A stretch of 64,000 nucleotides of DNA from Erwinia psidii (GCF_003846135.1 NZ_RHHM01000014.1:1-64000); one strand, 5' to 3'. Counted from the first letter of the stretch, positions 39,254 through 50,338 are shown. The notes: generated from the letters alone by a model not told the origin. Numbers and translations are program-made.

Positions 39254-40414
39254 ATGAGAAAACATAACTGTCAGGGAAGTCTTGTCATCCGTGCTGGCCA
39301 TGATACCGCAACCCCTTTTAACTGGGCTTTTTTTTCAGGCGGTGATCATTACTCCGAAGGGGTACTTTCAGCCGATAATCCTCTTCCCACCCGTTCAGAG
39401 AACGACAGAACGGTGTTGTTGCTACCCGCCAGTCGTGTGCTGTTTTGCCGCATAATGCCTGAGCATCAGACAAAAAGACAATCGGTACAGTCGCTACTGT
39501 GGCAGATTGAAAGTGAGTTATTTACCGAGGCTGAGTCCCTGCATGGCGTCATTCTGTTACAGGATGAAGAGGGGCATTATCATATCGCGGCAGTGGATCG
39601 GGAATGGTTGGGATCCTTGCTGGCAGATCTGAAACAGATGGGTGTCACGGTCGATGCTGTGCATCCTGATGTGATGGCACTACCTTGTGGTACGGCAGTC
39701 AAACTGAATGAAGAATGGTTGGTCAGATATGACACAACGGCGGGACTGTGCGTGCCAGACAATAATCTGTCTGTTTTGTGGCGAACCATAAACGTTGAGA
39801 GTCCTGTGCATTGTCTCAGCTCCCCGTTGCCTGATATTGATGGCTGGCAGGCTGAACCTGAACGTTCTGCAATGGCTTTAATGGTAACCGGCGCGCCAGA
39901 TACGCCAGGTTTATTAAGTGGAGAGTTCCAGTCTGAGCTGGCTGTCAGCAAAACGGTGGGTTTTAAAAGTCTGGTGATAACATCACTGCTCAGTTTGTTT
40001 CTGCTTATCACTCTGCCTTTATTTGAGGGCCTGTACCAGCAGTATCAGGCCAGAAAACTGAACACCACGGCGCATCAGCTGATCCGCAGCTATTATCCGG
40101 GCGTGCCGGATAATATTGTGCCGAAAGTCTGGCTGGAAAGGAAACTTCACAACCGGCAGACGCCATCAGTAACACTGGGGTTGCACACTATGTTGCAGGA
40201 AAATTATGACTTTCTACAGAGTATCAGTTGTGGGCGCGTTGAAGGCTTTTTCTGGGATAGTCAGCAACAAAAACTCGTGCTCAATATTGTTGATGCGCCG
40301 GATGATCTTTTGGACGTTGTAAATGCCCATTCTGCGGCGGGTATGATTATCAGTGCAAAGCCTGATGTTGAAAAAAACGTTACGGATGTCAGCATGACGA
40401 GGATAACGCAATGA
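39254..40414 (+). CDS. gspL: T2SS assembly protein GspL
   Basis: 386 residues. The cytoplasmic actin-like domain fills about residues 1-235, one transmembrane helix lies at about 239-257 (LVITSLLSLFLLITLPLF), and the rest is a periplasmic ferredoxin-like domain. GspL recruits GspE to the inner membrane and pairs with GspM. It starts 16 bases after gspK and its stop overlaps gspM. Confidence 0.9.
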   Translation: MRKHNCQGSLVIRAGHDTATPFNWAFFSGGDHYSEGVLSADNPLPTRSENDRTVLLLPASRVLFCRIMPEHQTKRQSVQSLLWQIESELFTEAESLHGVILLQDEEGHYHIAAVDREWLGSLLADLKQMGVTVDAVHPDVMALPCGTAVKLNEEWLVRYDTTAGLCVPDNNLSVLWRTINVESPVHCLSSPLPDIDGWQAEPERSAMALMVTGAPDTPGLLSGEFQSELAVSKTVGFKSLVITSLLSLFLLITLPLFEGLYQQYQARKLNTTAHQLIRSYYPGVPDNIVPKVWLERKLHNRQTPSVTLGLHTMLQENYDFLQSISCGRVEGFFWDSQQQKLVLNIVDAPDDLLDVVNAHSAAGMIISAKPDVEKNVTDVSMTRITQ

Positions 40415-40881
40415 TCAAAGACAGAATAAAGGCGGTGTGGGTAACGCGGAACCGGCGGGAAAAAGTGTTGTTAGCTATTCTCGCCAGTATAATGCTGGCA
40501 TTCTGTGGCAGGGTATATATTTTTAAACCGATTCTTGCCTGGCAGCATGCCAGTCATCAGGCATTACTTGAGGCTCAGCAGCAACTTCTCTGGACGGAGC
40601 GGCAAAAGGCGGCAATGGCGGCGCTACATTTGGCAGCAAAAAACAGAGAGGAACAACCGTTGCAGGAACGTCTGGAGGCCAGCTTGCCTTCCTCTCTGTC
40701 GATCAGACAGAGTGAAAATATTGGCACGAACAAGGTGGCTATATTCATGAATGATGCGGATCTTGTTCCTCTGATTGACTGGTTAAGTTATCTCGAAATG
40801 CAGGAAAGTATCCGGGTGATAGAATTTGTTTTCAATCCTGAAAGGCAAATATATCAGGCTATATTACAAGAGGAAAAATAA
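40411..40881 (+). CDS. gspM: T2SS assembly protein GspM
   Basis: 156 residues, single N-terminal transmembrane helix (VLLAILASIMLAFCGRVYIF) preceded by a positive cytoplasmic stub (RNRREK), then a periplasmic ferredoxin-like domain with a coiled-coil linker (LLEAQQQLLWTERQKAAMAAL). Partner of GspL. Coupled at both ends (ATGA with gspL, TAATG with gspO). Confidence 0.92.
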   Translation: MIKDRIKAVWVTRNRREKVLLAILASIMLAFCGRVYIFKPILAWQHASHQALLEAQQQLLWTERQKAAMAALHLAAKNREEQPLQERLEASLPSSLSIRQSENIGTNKVAIFMNDADLVPLIDWLSYLEMQESIRVIEFVFNPERQIYQAILQEEK

Positions 40882-41654
40882 TGGGTGCCTGGTATCCAGA
40901 ACTGTATCCGGTATTTATTGCGTTGATGGGAATGACCGCGGGAAGTTTTTTTAATGTGGTTATTCATCGAGTGCCGCGAATGATATTTCAGAGTAGTTGT
41001 CATCAGTATAATCTTTTTTTTCCGCGCTCCCACTGTCCTGAATGTTATGTTTCACTGTGCTGGTATCATAATATCCCCGTACTCAGTTGGTTGTGTTTAC
41101 GTGGGAAGTGCCACTCCTGTAAAACGGATATCGCCGTATCTTATCCGCTCACGGAATTATTATTTATGATAACTGCGTTGTTGATGTCATATTACGAAAG
41201 TAATGTTATAGAAATTATATTTACGTTTTTTTTCTGCGGTACGTTACTGTCACTTGCCTTAATTGATCTGCGTTATACTCTTCTGCCAGATATGTTGACT
41301 TTGCCTCTTTTATGGGGCGGATTATTGTTTCACACCCTGCCCGATGAGAGTGGGCTGATGTTGCAGGATGCTGTTTTCGGCGCCGTGGCGGGGTATATGA
41401 CCCTTTGGCTTCTCTACTGGATTTTTTATGCTCTGACCGGGCGTGAAGGGCTGGGGGGCGGTGATTTCAAACTGCTGGCAGCGTTGGGAGCCTGGTCTGG
41501 TTGGAAAGCGCTCCCCATTATCTTATTACTTGCTGCCAGTACAGGTATCATCATGGTATTTGCTGCCAGAGTCCTGAAAAATAAAAAATTCAGGGATGAA
41601 ATCCCTTTCGGCCCTTCACTGGCATTTGCTGGCCTGGTCTGTCACTTTTTCTGA
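40881..41654 (+). CDS. gspO: T2SS prepilin peptidase/methylase GspO
   Basis: 257 residues, polytopic A24 aspartic protease. The N-terminal MTAGSFFNVVIHRVPRM stretch, the paired-cysteine zinc region (CPEC ... CHSC) in the cytoplasmic loop, and the two catalytic Asp sites: D in ALIDLRYTLLPD (about 128) and D in LGGGDFKLLAALGAW (about 195). It removes leaders from GspG-K and methylates the new N-terminus. Last gene of the plus-strand operon; gspN is absent between gspM and gspO. Confidence 0.95.
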   Translation: MGAWYPELYPVFIALMGMTAGSFFNVVIHRVPRMIFQSSCHQYNLFFPRSHCPECYVSLCWYHNIPVLSWLCLRGKCHSCKTDIAVSYPLTELLFMITALLMSYYESNVIEIIFTFFFCGTLLSLALIDLRYTLLPDMLTLPLLWGGLLFHTLPDESGLMLQDAVFGAVAGYMTLWLLYWIFYALTGREGLGGGDFKLLAALGAWSGWKALPIILLLAASTGIIMVFAARVLKNKKFRDEIPFGPSLAFAGLVCHFF

Positions 41655-41678
41655 CAGCGACTCTCTCCGTTCACAGAG

Positions 41679-42065
41679 TCAGGAACGGTGCTGTGTCTCT
41701 GCAATAAAATTTGCCAGTGACAGCTGTAATTGCTGGCATTTTTGCGGTAATGATGTGCTGTCTCTGGTAATCATTGTCATTTTATCATTTATTTTCGGGT
41801 TAATTTCCTGATACTCGGCCGCATAGGTGTTCCACCCTTTTTTTTCTGCAAGGCTAATTGCCCTTGAGAGCAATACAGCGTCACCCGGAATTGTATTATT
41901 GCTGCACTGCTCACGCAAAAATTTGCTACCAGCGACCAGTGATGAAAGTTGATCGATCTGAACAGAAGATGCCGGGGCTGATGCTGATTTTTGCTGACAT
42001 CCCGCCAAAAAAACGCATAATGTAACGACTATTATGCCTGTCACGGAGATAATGTTTTCTTTCAT
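41679..42065 (-). CDS. gspS: T2SS pilotin lipoprotein, PulS/OutS family
   Basis: 128 residues. Lipoprotein signal with lipobox FLAGC (lipidated Cys 23). The mature four-helix protein has the PulS/OutS pattern QIDQLSSLVAGSKFLREQC ... PGDAVLLSRAISLAEKKGW and two further cysteines (C54-type and C115-type) that would form the conserved disulfide. It carries the secretin GspD to the outer membrane. Transcribed toward gspO, with only 24 bases between their stops. Confidence 0.9.
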   Translation of the reverse strand: MKENIISVTGIIVVTLCVFLAGCQQKSASAPASSVQIDQLSSLVAGSKFLREQCSNNTIPGDAVLLSRAISLAEKKGWNTYAAEYQEINPKINDKMTMITRDSTSLPQKCQQLQLSLANFIAETQHRS

Positions 42066-42405
42066 AGTAGACCTTTATAAGAGTAAAAATATTTTGTTGA
42101 TCGCATTGGTTTTTTATTAATTACTGGCAATAAAACAGGTTGTCAGGGCATAGCCGTAAAGAACATAAGTATATCATCAGAAATACAGGTGATTATGTAT
42201 TACTTAAAATAACTTTTTGATTTTGATCATAGCTATATGCCGAGACGATATTTTTACCCTAAACGTTGAAAAACAGGGAGAGCCACAGAATATCAGACGC
42301 CTTGCTCAGCCCGAATGCATCGAATAATAAAAAGGTAATCAGATATTCATTTCAAACCTGACGTAGCACGGATGATTGCATCCGGTGCTGACATCATCAT
42401 GTTGA
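42066..42405. other. intergenic stretch upstream of gspS
   Basis: AT-rich DNA upstream of the pilotin gene and presumably its promoter region. No gene seen on either strand. The base composition rises toward ordinary values near 42360, which may mark the right end of the T2SS insertion. Confidence 0.4.
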
Positions 42406-42513
42406 TCAGGAAGCATTATTCAGGTACTGGCGGTGGGCGACCCGGCCGGGGAAGTCAACCTTTTATCCCGGTTGTTAAAAGACGTGGATACCAATGACGC
42501 TAATCGGGGCTAA
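42406..42513 (+). pseudogene. possible remnant of a metallophosphoesterase-like gene
   Basis: One frame reads GSIIQVLAVGDPAGEVNLLS and RLLKDVDTNDANRG before a TAA, bounded upstream by TGA at 42403. It looks like a real beta-strand-GD-turn-helix start of a calcineurin-like phosphoesterase, but it has no start codon and no continuation. It could be a gene relic at the junction of the T2SS block with core DNA, or chance. Confidence 0.3.
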
Positions 42514-42622
42514 ATTCATCAGGCGCTGGTTTTATGCTGACTTTTCACTCCCTGAGCCGTGACAGAGCAGCGGGGCCATATCGCCTCGCTGCTGTTAACA
42601 TTACCTTCTGGAAAGGGGGATT

Positions 42623-43216
42623 TTATCTGTTATTCATTCCCTGATTACTGCGCCAGTAATCAAAGTAGATATGGTCGGCCTGGAAATCGGCGGTAGCGGT
42701 GTCGCCGGTTAAACGCCATCCCAGCTGAAAGGCAAACTCAAAGCTCTTGCCCAGCCCCTTACCACTGAGCAGGTTGCCGTCTTCCACCACATTTTCCGGG
42801 CTCCAGACGCCATCGGTTACTGCCTTATGCAGATCGCCTGAGCAGGTATAACGCCGTCCTTTCAGCAAATGATTACCGCCAAGTACTCTTGCAGCGGCAG
42901 AGCAGATCGGTGCTATCCATTTTCCTGCTGCGTCATGTCGGGCAATAAACGCCTTCACCTGAGGATTTGCGGCGAGGTTAACCGTTCCTTCCGGCCCACC
43001 AGGGAGCACCACAGCGTCAAACTCTTCATGCTGTATGTCATTCAGCAATACATCCGCCAGCACCGGAACCGCGTGATAGCTGACAACTTCACGCTTGCTG
43101 TGGCAGGCAATCGTGATCACTTTCACCTTTAGTCGGTTTAAAATATCAATAATAATAAAGGCTTCAGCTTCTTCAAAGCCGGGTGCCAGCAGTATTGCAG
43201 CCTGTTTAGTCATCAT
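42623..43216 (-). CDS. DJ-1/PfpI-family protein
   Basis: 197 residues. DJ-1/PfpI fold: N-terminal AAILLAPGFEEAEAF with the conserved acidic residue, VVLPGGPEGTVNL, and the nucleophile elbow APICSAAARVLG with Cys 105. Family members are glyoxalase III, deglycase-like or chaperone proteins; the C-terminus (about 25 extra residues) and the GKGLGKSFEFAFQLG segment put it near YajL/ThiJ. An AGGAGGAATG ribosome site precedes the ATG-ATG start. It stands alone between the T2SS block and mltB; substrate unknown. Confidence 0.88.
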   Translation of the reverse strand: MMTKQAAILLAPGFEEAEAFIIIDILNRLKVKVITIACHSKREVVSYHAVPVLADVLLNDIQHEEFDAVVLPGGPEGTVNLAANPQVKAFIARHDAAGKWIAPICSAAARVLGGNHLLKGRRYTCSGDLHKAVTDGVWSPENVVEDGNLLSGKGLGKSFEFAFQLGWRLTGDTATADFQADHIYFDYWRSNQGMNNR

Positions 43217-43422
43217 TCCTCCTGAATAATAAAATGCATGGTCATTTTATTGAAATATCGTTTTATTTTTATAAAGTCAATGCCGGACCCGGCAGTGTGT
43301 GCGTCAATACCGAATAAAGGCAGTAAATCCTGACCAGTGAGACTTTTACATAACATATACTTTTCTTCAGGCCGGGCAATGTCTTAACATGTCCCCTACT
43401 TTTACTGTGTTGTAGGTATGCA

Positions 43423-44502
43423 ATGCGTTATCTGGTCTCATTTTTATTTCCGCTTGTTCTGCTCTCCGCCTGTAGCAAAAGCAAGCCACTGCAACAGGCA
43501 GAGCAGCATGGCAATCCCTTCAGAAGCAGCAACGGTTTTCTGTTGGCTCCCTCGCATAATATTGCTCCAATGGACGGTGATTTTGCTGACAATCCTGCCG
43601 CCGCAGCCTTTATTAATAAAATGGTGCGCGAGCATAATTTCGATCGGCAGCAATTGCATGATGTGCTGGCACAGGCGAAAAAACTGGACTGGGTGCTTAA
43701 ACTGATGGATCGCCAGGCGCCAGCTTATCAGCCACCTTCCGGGCCTAATGGTGCCTGGATCCGCTATCGCAACAAATTTATCGTGCCGGATAACGTACAG
43801 AACGGCGTGCAGTTCTGGAATCAGTACCAGGGGGCACTGGATCGCGCCTGGCAAAAATATGGTGTTCCACCGGAAATCATCGTAGGCATCATCGGCGTGG
43901 AAACCCGCTGGGGCCGCGTAATGGGCAAAACCCGCATTATTGATGCGCTGGCGACGCTCTCTTTTGCCTATCCACGTCGTGCGGATTATTTCAGTGGAGA
44001 ACTGGAAACCTTTCTGCTGATGGCGAGAGAGGAGAATGATGATCCACTCGATTTGCGCGGTTCTTTCGCTGGTGCGATGGGTTATGGCCAGTTTATGCCT
44101 TCTTCCTTTAAACAATATGCAGTGGATTTTAATAACGACGGGCATATTAATTTGTGGGACCCGGAGGATGCGATTGGTAGTGTTGCACACTATTTCAGCG
44201 CCCATGGTTGGCAGAGAGAGGGGACGGTTGCCGTTCCGGCCAACGGCCAGGCACCGTTGCTGGAAAATGGTTTCAAAACCCGCTATACCCAAGGACAGCT
44301 TTCCGCTGCTGGCTTATCGCCACAGGTCCCGCTGAATGGTAATCAGCAGGTCAGTCTGCTGCGTTTCGATATGGGCCAGTATTATCAGTACTGGTATGGG
44401 TTGCCGAATTTCTATGTGATTACCCGCTACAACAACAGTAACCACTATGCGATGGCGGTATGGCAACTTGGTGAAGCGGTTCGTGATGCGCGTCGCCCCT
44501 GA
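43423..44502 (+). CDS. mltB: membrane-bound lytic murein transglycosylase B
   Basis: 359 residues, outer-membrane lipoprotein with lipobox LLSAC (Cys 17). GH103-family catalytic region IIVGIIGVETRWGRVMGKTR with the catalytic Glu at about 163, followed by GSFAGAMGYGQFMPSSFKQYAV and a C-terminal peptidoglycan-interacting part (GLPNFYVITRYNNSNHYAMAVWQLG). It cleaves glycan strands to 1,6-anhydromuropeptides during wall turnover. In K-12 the srl operon lies between mltB and pncC; here there is only a 510-base gap. Confidence 0.96.
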   Translation: MRYLVSFLFPLVLLSACSKSKPLQQAEQHGNPFRSSNGFLLAPSHNIAPMDGDFADNPAAAAFINKMVREHNFDRQQLHDVLAQAKKLDWVLKLMDRQAPAYQPPSGPNGAWIRYRNKFIVPDNVQNGVQFWNQYQGALDRAWQKYGVPPEIIVGIIGVETRWGRVMGKTRIIDALATLSFAYPRRADYFSGELETFLLMAREENDDPLDLRGSFAGAMGYGQFMPSSFKQYAVDFNNDGHINLWDPEDAIGSVAHYFSAHGWQREGTVAVPANGQAPLLENGFKTRYTQGQLSAAGLSPQVPLNGNQQVSLLRFDMGQYYQYWYGLPNFYVITRYNNSNHYAMAVWQLGEAVRDARRP

Positions 44503-45012
44503 TATCCGTACGGAGAAATTTATCTGACCGATTGTGCCGGCGATCGCGATATCTCCACATGCTGGCCGCTGCCTGGCGGTCTGTTTCTTTTCCCGCTTCT
44601 GCCACCCTTTTCCGGTTTTAATCAGATCGGTCAGTATCGTACAACCGTCTTGTAAAATTGTTCATCTTGCTCTGCCAGGCAGCTTCTGAAGTGTATGGAA
44701 TGGTTAATTAACCTCATGAAGTGCAGGAAAAATTAGCGCCCCGTTCTCTGTCTTCAGCGTAGAGGGGGAATATACCCGTGCTGCTAAAGTGCTGCCCGGT
44801 TAAATTGTTCACCATGCAGTGAATATCGCGATCGCCCAGGTCAGCTTAAGAAGTGGCCTGGCTTTTTTAAGTCGGTCCACTATCCGGGTTGACCGGCACC
44901 GATATTTTTACCCATACCGGGAAGCATCCCGCAAAGATGCCGCTCCCTTCTTCGTAGGAAATAAAAAAATGCTAATCTTGCTGTTTCTTTTATTTACTGG
45001 AAGCGAATGCTA
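44503..45012 (+). other. gap between mltB and pncC, with a terminator-like hairpin
   Basis: 510 bases without a convincing gene; K-12 has the srl genes here. A hairpin (CCCAGG / CCTGG with a 16-base loop, about 44835-44861) is followed by T6 at 44863-44868. It is too far from mltB to be its obvious terminator, so it might end a small RNA or a lost gene. A SD-like GGAAG at 44999-45003 sets the pncC start. Confidence 0.4.
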
Positions 45013-45507
45013 ATGACGGACAACGATCTGATGCAATTGAGTGGTAAAATTGGCCAGCAGTTACATCGTCTTCAGGCCACCATTACCACCGCAGAGTCCT
45101 GTACCGGCGGCTGGATGGCTAAAGTGTTAACTGATATTGCCGGTAGTTCGTGCTGGTTTGAGCGTGGATTTGTTACCTACAGCAATCATGCCAAGCAAGA
45201 GATGACTGGCGTTACCCCGGATTCGCTGGCGCGTTATGGTGCTGTCAGTGAGCCGGTGGTGAGGGAAATGGCTGAAGGAGCGCGGCTTGCCGCAGGTGCC
45301 GATTTTGCCATTTCTGTCAGTGGGATTGCCGGGCCGGATGGTGGTTCAGACGAGAAACCGGTAGGTACCGTCTGGTTTGGTTTTGCTGCAGTCAATCAGG
45401 AAACGTTTGCGCAACGTCAGGTTTTTTCTGGTGACAGAGAGTCCGTGCGCCGTCAGGCAACGGCCTGGGGACTGTTGACGCTATACACTCACTTTCTCAA
45501 AAATTAA
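45013..45507 (+). CDS. pncC: nicotinamide-nucleotide amidohydrolase PncC (CinA C-terminal)
   Basis: 164 residues. Single CinA C-terminal domain: TTAESCTGGWMAK, SCWFERGFVTYSNHAKQEM, VSGIAGPDGGSDEKPVGTVWFGF. Deamidates NMN to NaMN in pyridine nucleotide recycling. The ATG at 45013 (MTDNDLMQLSG) matches the E. coli N-terminus and has GGAAG nine bases upstream; the ATG at 45007 is too close to that site. It lies just before recA as in E. coli. Confidence 0.95.
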   Translation: MTDNDLMQLSGKIGQQLHRLQATITTAESCTGGWMAKVLTDIAGSSCWFERGFVTYSNHAKQEMTGVTPDSLARYGAVSEPVVREMAEGARLAAGADFAISVSGIAGPDGGSDEKPVGTVWFGFAAVNQETFAQRQVFSGDRESVRRQATAWGLLTLYTHFLKN

Positions 45508-45513
45508 ACTTGA

Positions 45514-45533
45514 TACTGTATGACTGTACAGTA
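45514..45533 (+). promoter_or_regulatory. LexA box (SOS operator) of recA
   Basis: TACTGT-N8-ACAGTA, a perfect CTGT...ACAG SOS box differing from the E. coli recA operator only in the central bases. It sits 70 bases before the recA ATG and starts 6 bases after the pncC stop. LexA would repress until RecA-triggered self-cleavage. Confidence 0.96.
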
Positions 45534-45590
45534 TAATTGTTGTCATCTGAATGTTGTAAAAAGCCACGTATGTGTGTTTACCCCGCATGA

Positions 45591-46670
<1,080 letters not shown>

Positions 46671-46710
46671 TTTCAGGCCTGAGTGACTGTTTTTTGCCTG
46701 GTTAAAAATA

Positions 46711-46741
46711 AAAGGAACGGGGTTGCCCCGTTCCTTTTTTT
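46711..46741 (+). terminator. recA terminator
   Basis: Stem AAAGGAACGGGG / CCCCGTTCC with loop TTG and T7. In E. coli the recA terminator leaks to give low recX expression; the same order and spacing suggest this here. Confidence 0.93.
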
Positions 46742-46809
46742 GTTTCTTCTGTTGCTTCCCGTTACGCTGCATCCTTATGGTGTTATTGAGCCGAAAAGTG
46801 GTGGATTAG

Positions 46810-47325
46810 ATGTCGGACGCCAAAGATCATATGCTGTTTTCCCGTCTGTTGGACCGTGCAATGCGCATCCTCGCTGCGCGTGACCATAGTGAGGCTGAAT
46901 TACGTCGTAAGCTCTCATTTGTGGCAGAGTACAACGCATTTTCTGCCAGCGGCAGAAAGGCTGATTCAGAAACTCCTCCCCAGGAACAAATTGATGATGT
47001 TGTAGCCTGGTGCTACGAAAATCGTTATCTCAATGATGCCGACTTTGCCCGACGCTATATTGCCAGCCTTAGTCGTAAAGGGTATGGACCACAGCGTATA
47101 CGTATGAAGCTGGGAGAGAAGGGGGTCAACCAGACGCTTATTAACGAGGCGCTGAGCGGTGCAGAGGTTGACTGGGGCAGAAAAGCATATGAAGTTGCAG
47201 AACGAAAATTTGGCCTGCCGTTTCCATCAGACTGGAAAGAAAAAGCAAAAGTGCAGCGCTATCTGATCACGAGAGGCTATCTCACCGAAGATATCCGCAG
47301 CATTTTTTCAAATTTTGATGATTGA
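46810..47325 (+). CDS. recX: RecA regulator RecX
   Basis: 171 residues of three repeated three-helix motifs (LLDRAMRILAARDHSEAELRRKL; VVAWCYENRYLNDADFARRY; ISS-like RMKLGEKGVNQTLINEAL). It caps and disassembles RecA filaments. No promoter of its own was recognised; expression is likely by read-through of the recA terminator. A central insertion (SASGRKADSETPPQ) makes it slightly longer than E. coli RecX. Confidence 0.94.
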   Translation: MSDAKDHMLFSRLLDRAMRILAARDHSEAELRRKLSFVAEYNAFSASGRKADSETPPQEQIDDVVAWCYENRYLNDADFARRYIASLSRKGYGPQRIRMKLGEKGVNQTLINEALSGAEVDWGRKAYEVAERKFGLPFPSDWKEKAKVQRYLITRGYLTEDIRSIFSNFDD

Positions 47326-47463
47326 GTAACGATGGGATTTTACTTCCCTCCGAAGAAAATTTATCTTATTCACCACTTTTTGTTCGTGCGTTATCGGTAA
47401 AAGGTTTGTCCAGCCGGTATGTCAGACCCACGAAACGTTCGCTAGCGTGATTCCAGGATATTT

Positions 47464-50091
47464 ATGAGCAAGAGCACTGCGGAGATTCGCCAGGCGTTTC
47501 TCGACTTTTTCCACAGCAAGGGACATCAGGTTGTAGCCAGTAGCTCCCTCGTCCCGAATAACGATCCGACCTTACTGTTCACCAACGCCGGTATGAACCA
47601 GTTCAAGGATGTCTTCCTTGGCCAGGATATACGTAACTACTCACGCGCCACCACCTCACAGCGCTGTGTACGTGCAGGTGGCAAGCATAACGATTTAGAA
47701 AACGTTGGTTATACCGCCCGTCACCACACCTTTTTTGAAATGCTGGGTAACTTTAGCTTTGGCGACTACTTCAAGCGTGAGGCAATTGAGTATGCGTGGG
47801 AGCTGCTGACCAGCGCACAGTGGTTTAACCTGCCGAAAGAGAAACTGTGGGTCACCGTTTACGAAACCGATGATGAGGCTTACGACATCTGGGCGGAAAA
47901 TATTGGCGTTCCTCGTGAACGTATAATCCGCATCGGCGACAACAAAGGCGGCGCTTACGCTTCTGATAACTTCTGGCAGATGGGTGACACCGGTCCATGT
48001 GGCCCCTGTACCGAGATATTCTTTGATCATGGCGATCATATCTGGGGAGGCCCTCCGGGCAGTCCTGAAGAAGATGGCGATCGCTATATTGAGATCTGGA
48101 ACCTCGTGTTTATGCAGTTTAACCGGCAGTCTGATGGCACAATGTTGCCGTTGCCGAAGCCTTCTGTCGATACGGGGATGGGGCTGGAGCGTATATCAGC
48201 GGTATTGCAGCACGTAAACTCCAACTATGAAATCGATCTGTTTGAAAAACTGATCAAATCTGTCGCAGCGGTAACCGGTGCTGAAGATCTGTCCAGCAAA
48301 TCCTTGCGTGTTATTGCTGATCACATTCGTTCCTGTGCTTTCCTGATTGCTGATGGCGTTATTCCCTCTAATGAGAACCGTGGCTATGTGCTGCGTCGTA
48401 TCATTCGTCGGGCCATCCGTCATGGCAATATGCTCGGTGCAAAAGGTACCTTCTTCTGGAAACTGGTCGCCCCTTTGATTGAGGTAATGGGCGTGGCCGG
48501 TGATGATGTTAAACGCCAGCAGTCGCAGGTTGAACAGGTGCTGAAAACCGAAGAGGAGCAGTTTGCTAAAACGCTGGAGCGCGGTCTGGCACTACTCGAT
48601 GAAGAGTTAGAGAAGCTACAGGGTAATACGCTGGATGGTGAAACGGTGTTCCGCCTGTACGATACCTTTGGTTTTCCTGTCGATCTCACCGCTGATGTCT
48701 GCCGGGAACGTAATTTGAAAATCGACGAGGCTGGTTTTGAGCAGGCAATGGAACAGCAACGTCAGCGTGCGCGCGATGCCAGTGGGTTCGGTACTGATTA
48801 CAACAATGTCATCCGTACTGATGTGACTTCAGCATTTAAGGGTTACGACCAGCTGGAACTGGCCGCAGCGGTAACCGCTATTTTTGTCGATGGTAGCCCG
48901 GTAGCAGCAATTAAGTCGGGTCAGGAAGGCGTGATCGTGCTGGACCAAACGCCGTTTTATGGAGAATCGGGTGGCCAGGTGGGAGATACGGGTGAGCTGA
49001 AAGGGAGCGATGCACTCTTTACGGTTACCGACACGCAGAAATACGGTCAGGCGATTGGCCATACGGGAAAACTGGTTTCCGGTCATTTGCAGGTGGGAGA
49101 GCGTCTGGCAGCACATATCGATGAATCGCGCCGTAATCGCATTCGTCTGAACCATTCGGCAACGCATTTGCTGCATGCTGCATTGCGCCAGGTGTTAGGC
49201 AACCATGTTGCGCAGAAAGGTTCGCTGGTGAATGACAGGTATCTCCGTTTTGACTTTTCGCATTTTGAAGCGATGAAGCCGCAGGAAATCCGCCGGGTTG
49301 AAGATATCGTTAATGCGCAGATCCGCCGCAACCTCGCTGTTGACACTAAAATCATGGCGTTGGACGAAGCGAAGGCACTTGGGGCCATGGCATTGTTCGG
49401 GGAGAAGTATGATGACCATGTGCGTGTTCTGACCATGGGCGATTTCTCTACTGAACTTTGTGGTGGAATACACGCCGTTCGCACCGGTGATATAGGCCTG
49501 TTCCGCATTGTCTCTGAGTCTGGTACCGCGGCAGGAGTCCGCCGTATCGAAGCTGTGACGGGAGAAGGTGCGTTGGAGCAGATCCATACACAGAGTGAGC
49601 AGTTGCAGGATATTGCTCAATTGCTGAAAGCAAATCACAGTAATCTTAACGAAAAAGTACGGTCAGTGCTGGAAAGCATGCGTGGGCTGGAGAAAGAGTT
49701 GCAGCAACTCAAAGATCAGCAGGCGGCACAGGAAAGCGCTTCATTGAGCAGTAAAGCGGTTGATGTGAAAGGTGTGAAGCTGCTGGTTAGTGAACTGAAG
49801 GATGTTGATCCGAAGATGCTTCGCACCATGGTTGACGATCTGAAAAATCAGCTGAAGTCAGCAATTATCGTGCTGGCGACGGTTGATGCGAACAAAGTGT
49901 CGCTGATTGCAGGGGTCACTAAAGATGTGACCGATCGCGTCAAGGCTGGAGAGTTGGTAGGGCATATAGCCCAGCACATTGGCGGTAAGGGCGGTGGTCG
50001 TCCTGATATGGCTCAGGCGGGGGGCAGTGACGTTCAGGCATTGCCTGGGGCACTTGCTGGCGTTGAAGCATGGGTTGTTGCAAAACTGTAA
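47464..50091 (+). CDS. alaS: alanyl-tRNA synthetase
   Basis: 875 residues, same size as E. coli AlaS (876). Class II core in the N-terminal half ([47 protein letters not shown]), the editing domain with HxxxH ([14 protein letters not shown]) and the C...H zinc ligands ([16 protein letters not shown]), and the C-Ala domain ([15 protein letters not shown]). It charges tRNA(Ala) and clears Ser/Gly misacylation. Opposite orientation to none of its neighbours; a 138-base leader upstream may hold the autorepression site. Confidence 0.99.
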   Translation: MSKSTAEIRQAFLDFFHSKGHQVVASSSLVPNNDPTLLFTNAGMNQFKDVFLGQDIRNYSRATTSQRCVRAGGKHNDLENVGYTARHHTFFEMLGNFSFGDYFKREAIEYAWELLTSAQWFNLPKEKLWVTVYETDDEAYDIWAENIGVPRERIIRIGDNKGGAYASDNFWQMGDTGPCGPCTEIFFDHGDHIWGGPPGSPEEDGDRYIEIWNLVFMQFNRQSDGTMLPLPKPSVDTGMGLERISAVLQHVNSNYEIDLFEKLIKSVAAVTGAEDLSSKSLRVIADHIRSCAFLIADGVIPSNENRGYVLRRIIRRAIRHGNMLGAKGTFFWKLVAPLIEVMGVAGDDVKRQQSQVEQVLKTEEEQFAKTLERGLALLDEELEKLQGNTLDGETVFRLYDTFGFPVDLTADVCRERNLKIDEAGFEQAMEQQRQRARDASGFGTDYNNVIRTDVTSAFKGYDQLELAAAVTAIFVDGSPVAAIKSGQEGVIVLDQTPFYGESGGQVGDTGELKGSDALFTVTDTQKYGQAIGHTGKLVSGHLQVGERLAAHIDESRRNRIRLNHSATHLLHAALRQVLGNHVAQKGSLVNDRYLRFDFSHFEAMKPQEIRRVEDIVNAQIRRNLAVDTKIMALDEAKALGAMALFGEKYDDHVRVLTMGDFSTELCGGIHAVRTGDIGLFRIVSESGTAAGVRRIEAVTGEGALEQIHTQSEQLQDIAQLLKANHSNLNEKVRSVLESMRGLEKELQQLKDQQAAQESASLSSKAVDVKGVKLLVSELKDVDPKMLRTMVDDLKNQLKSAIIVLATVDANKVSLIAGVTKDVTDRVKAGELVGHIAQHIGGKGGGRPDMAQAGGSDVQALPGALAGVEAWVVAKL

Positions 50092-50338
50092 CGCTACATG
50101 AAAGCATCTCAGAGAGCACCATGAAGCGTATTTATGGTGCTCCAACCAGGTGTAATCCCAATAAATCATAAAGTCAGGTGGCTGATGAGTATTTCGGCTA
50201 AACTAAGTATCAGCAGAATGTATTGGTATGATGAAGTACTTGTAGTGAATTTGTCATAGTCTACATTTAGTGTTGTATGATGGATAATGCCGGGAGACAC
50301 AGCTAACCCGACTCTTTTAATCTTTCAAGGAGCAAAGA

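Noticed and set aside
43444-44292. 282-codon minus-strand frame inside mltB
   Set aside because: It is the antisense shadow of a clear lytic transglycosylase gene; its sequence shows no fold-like pattern.
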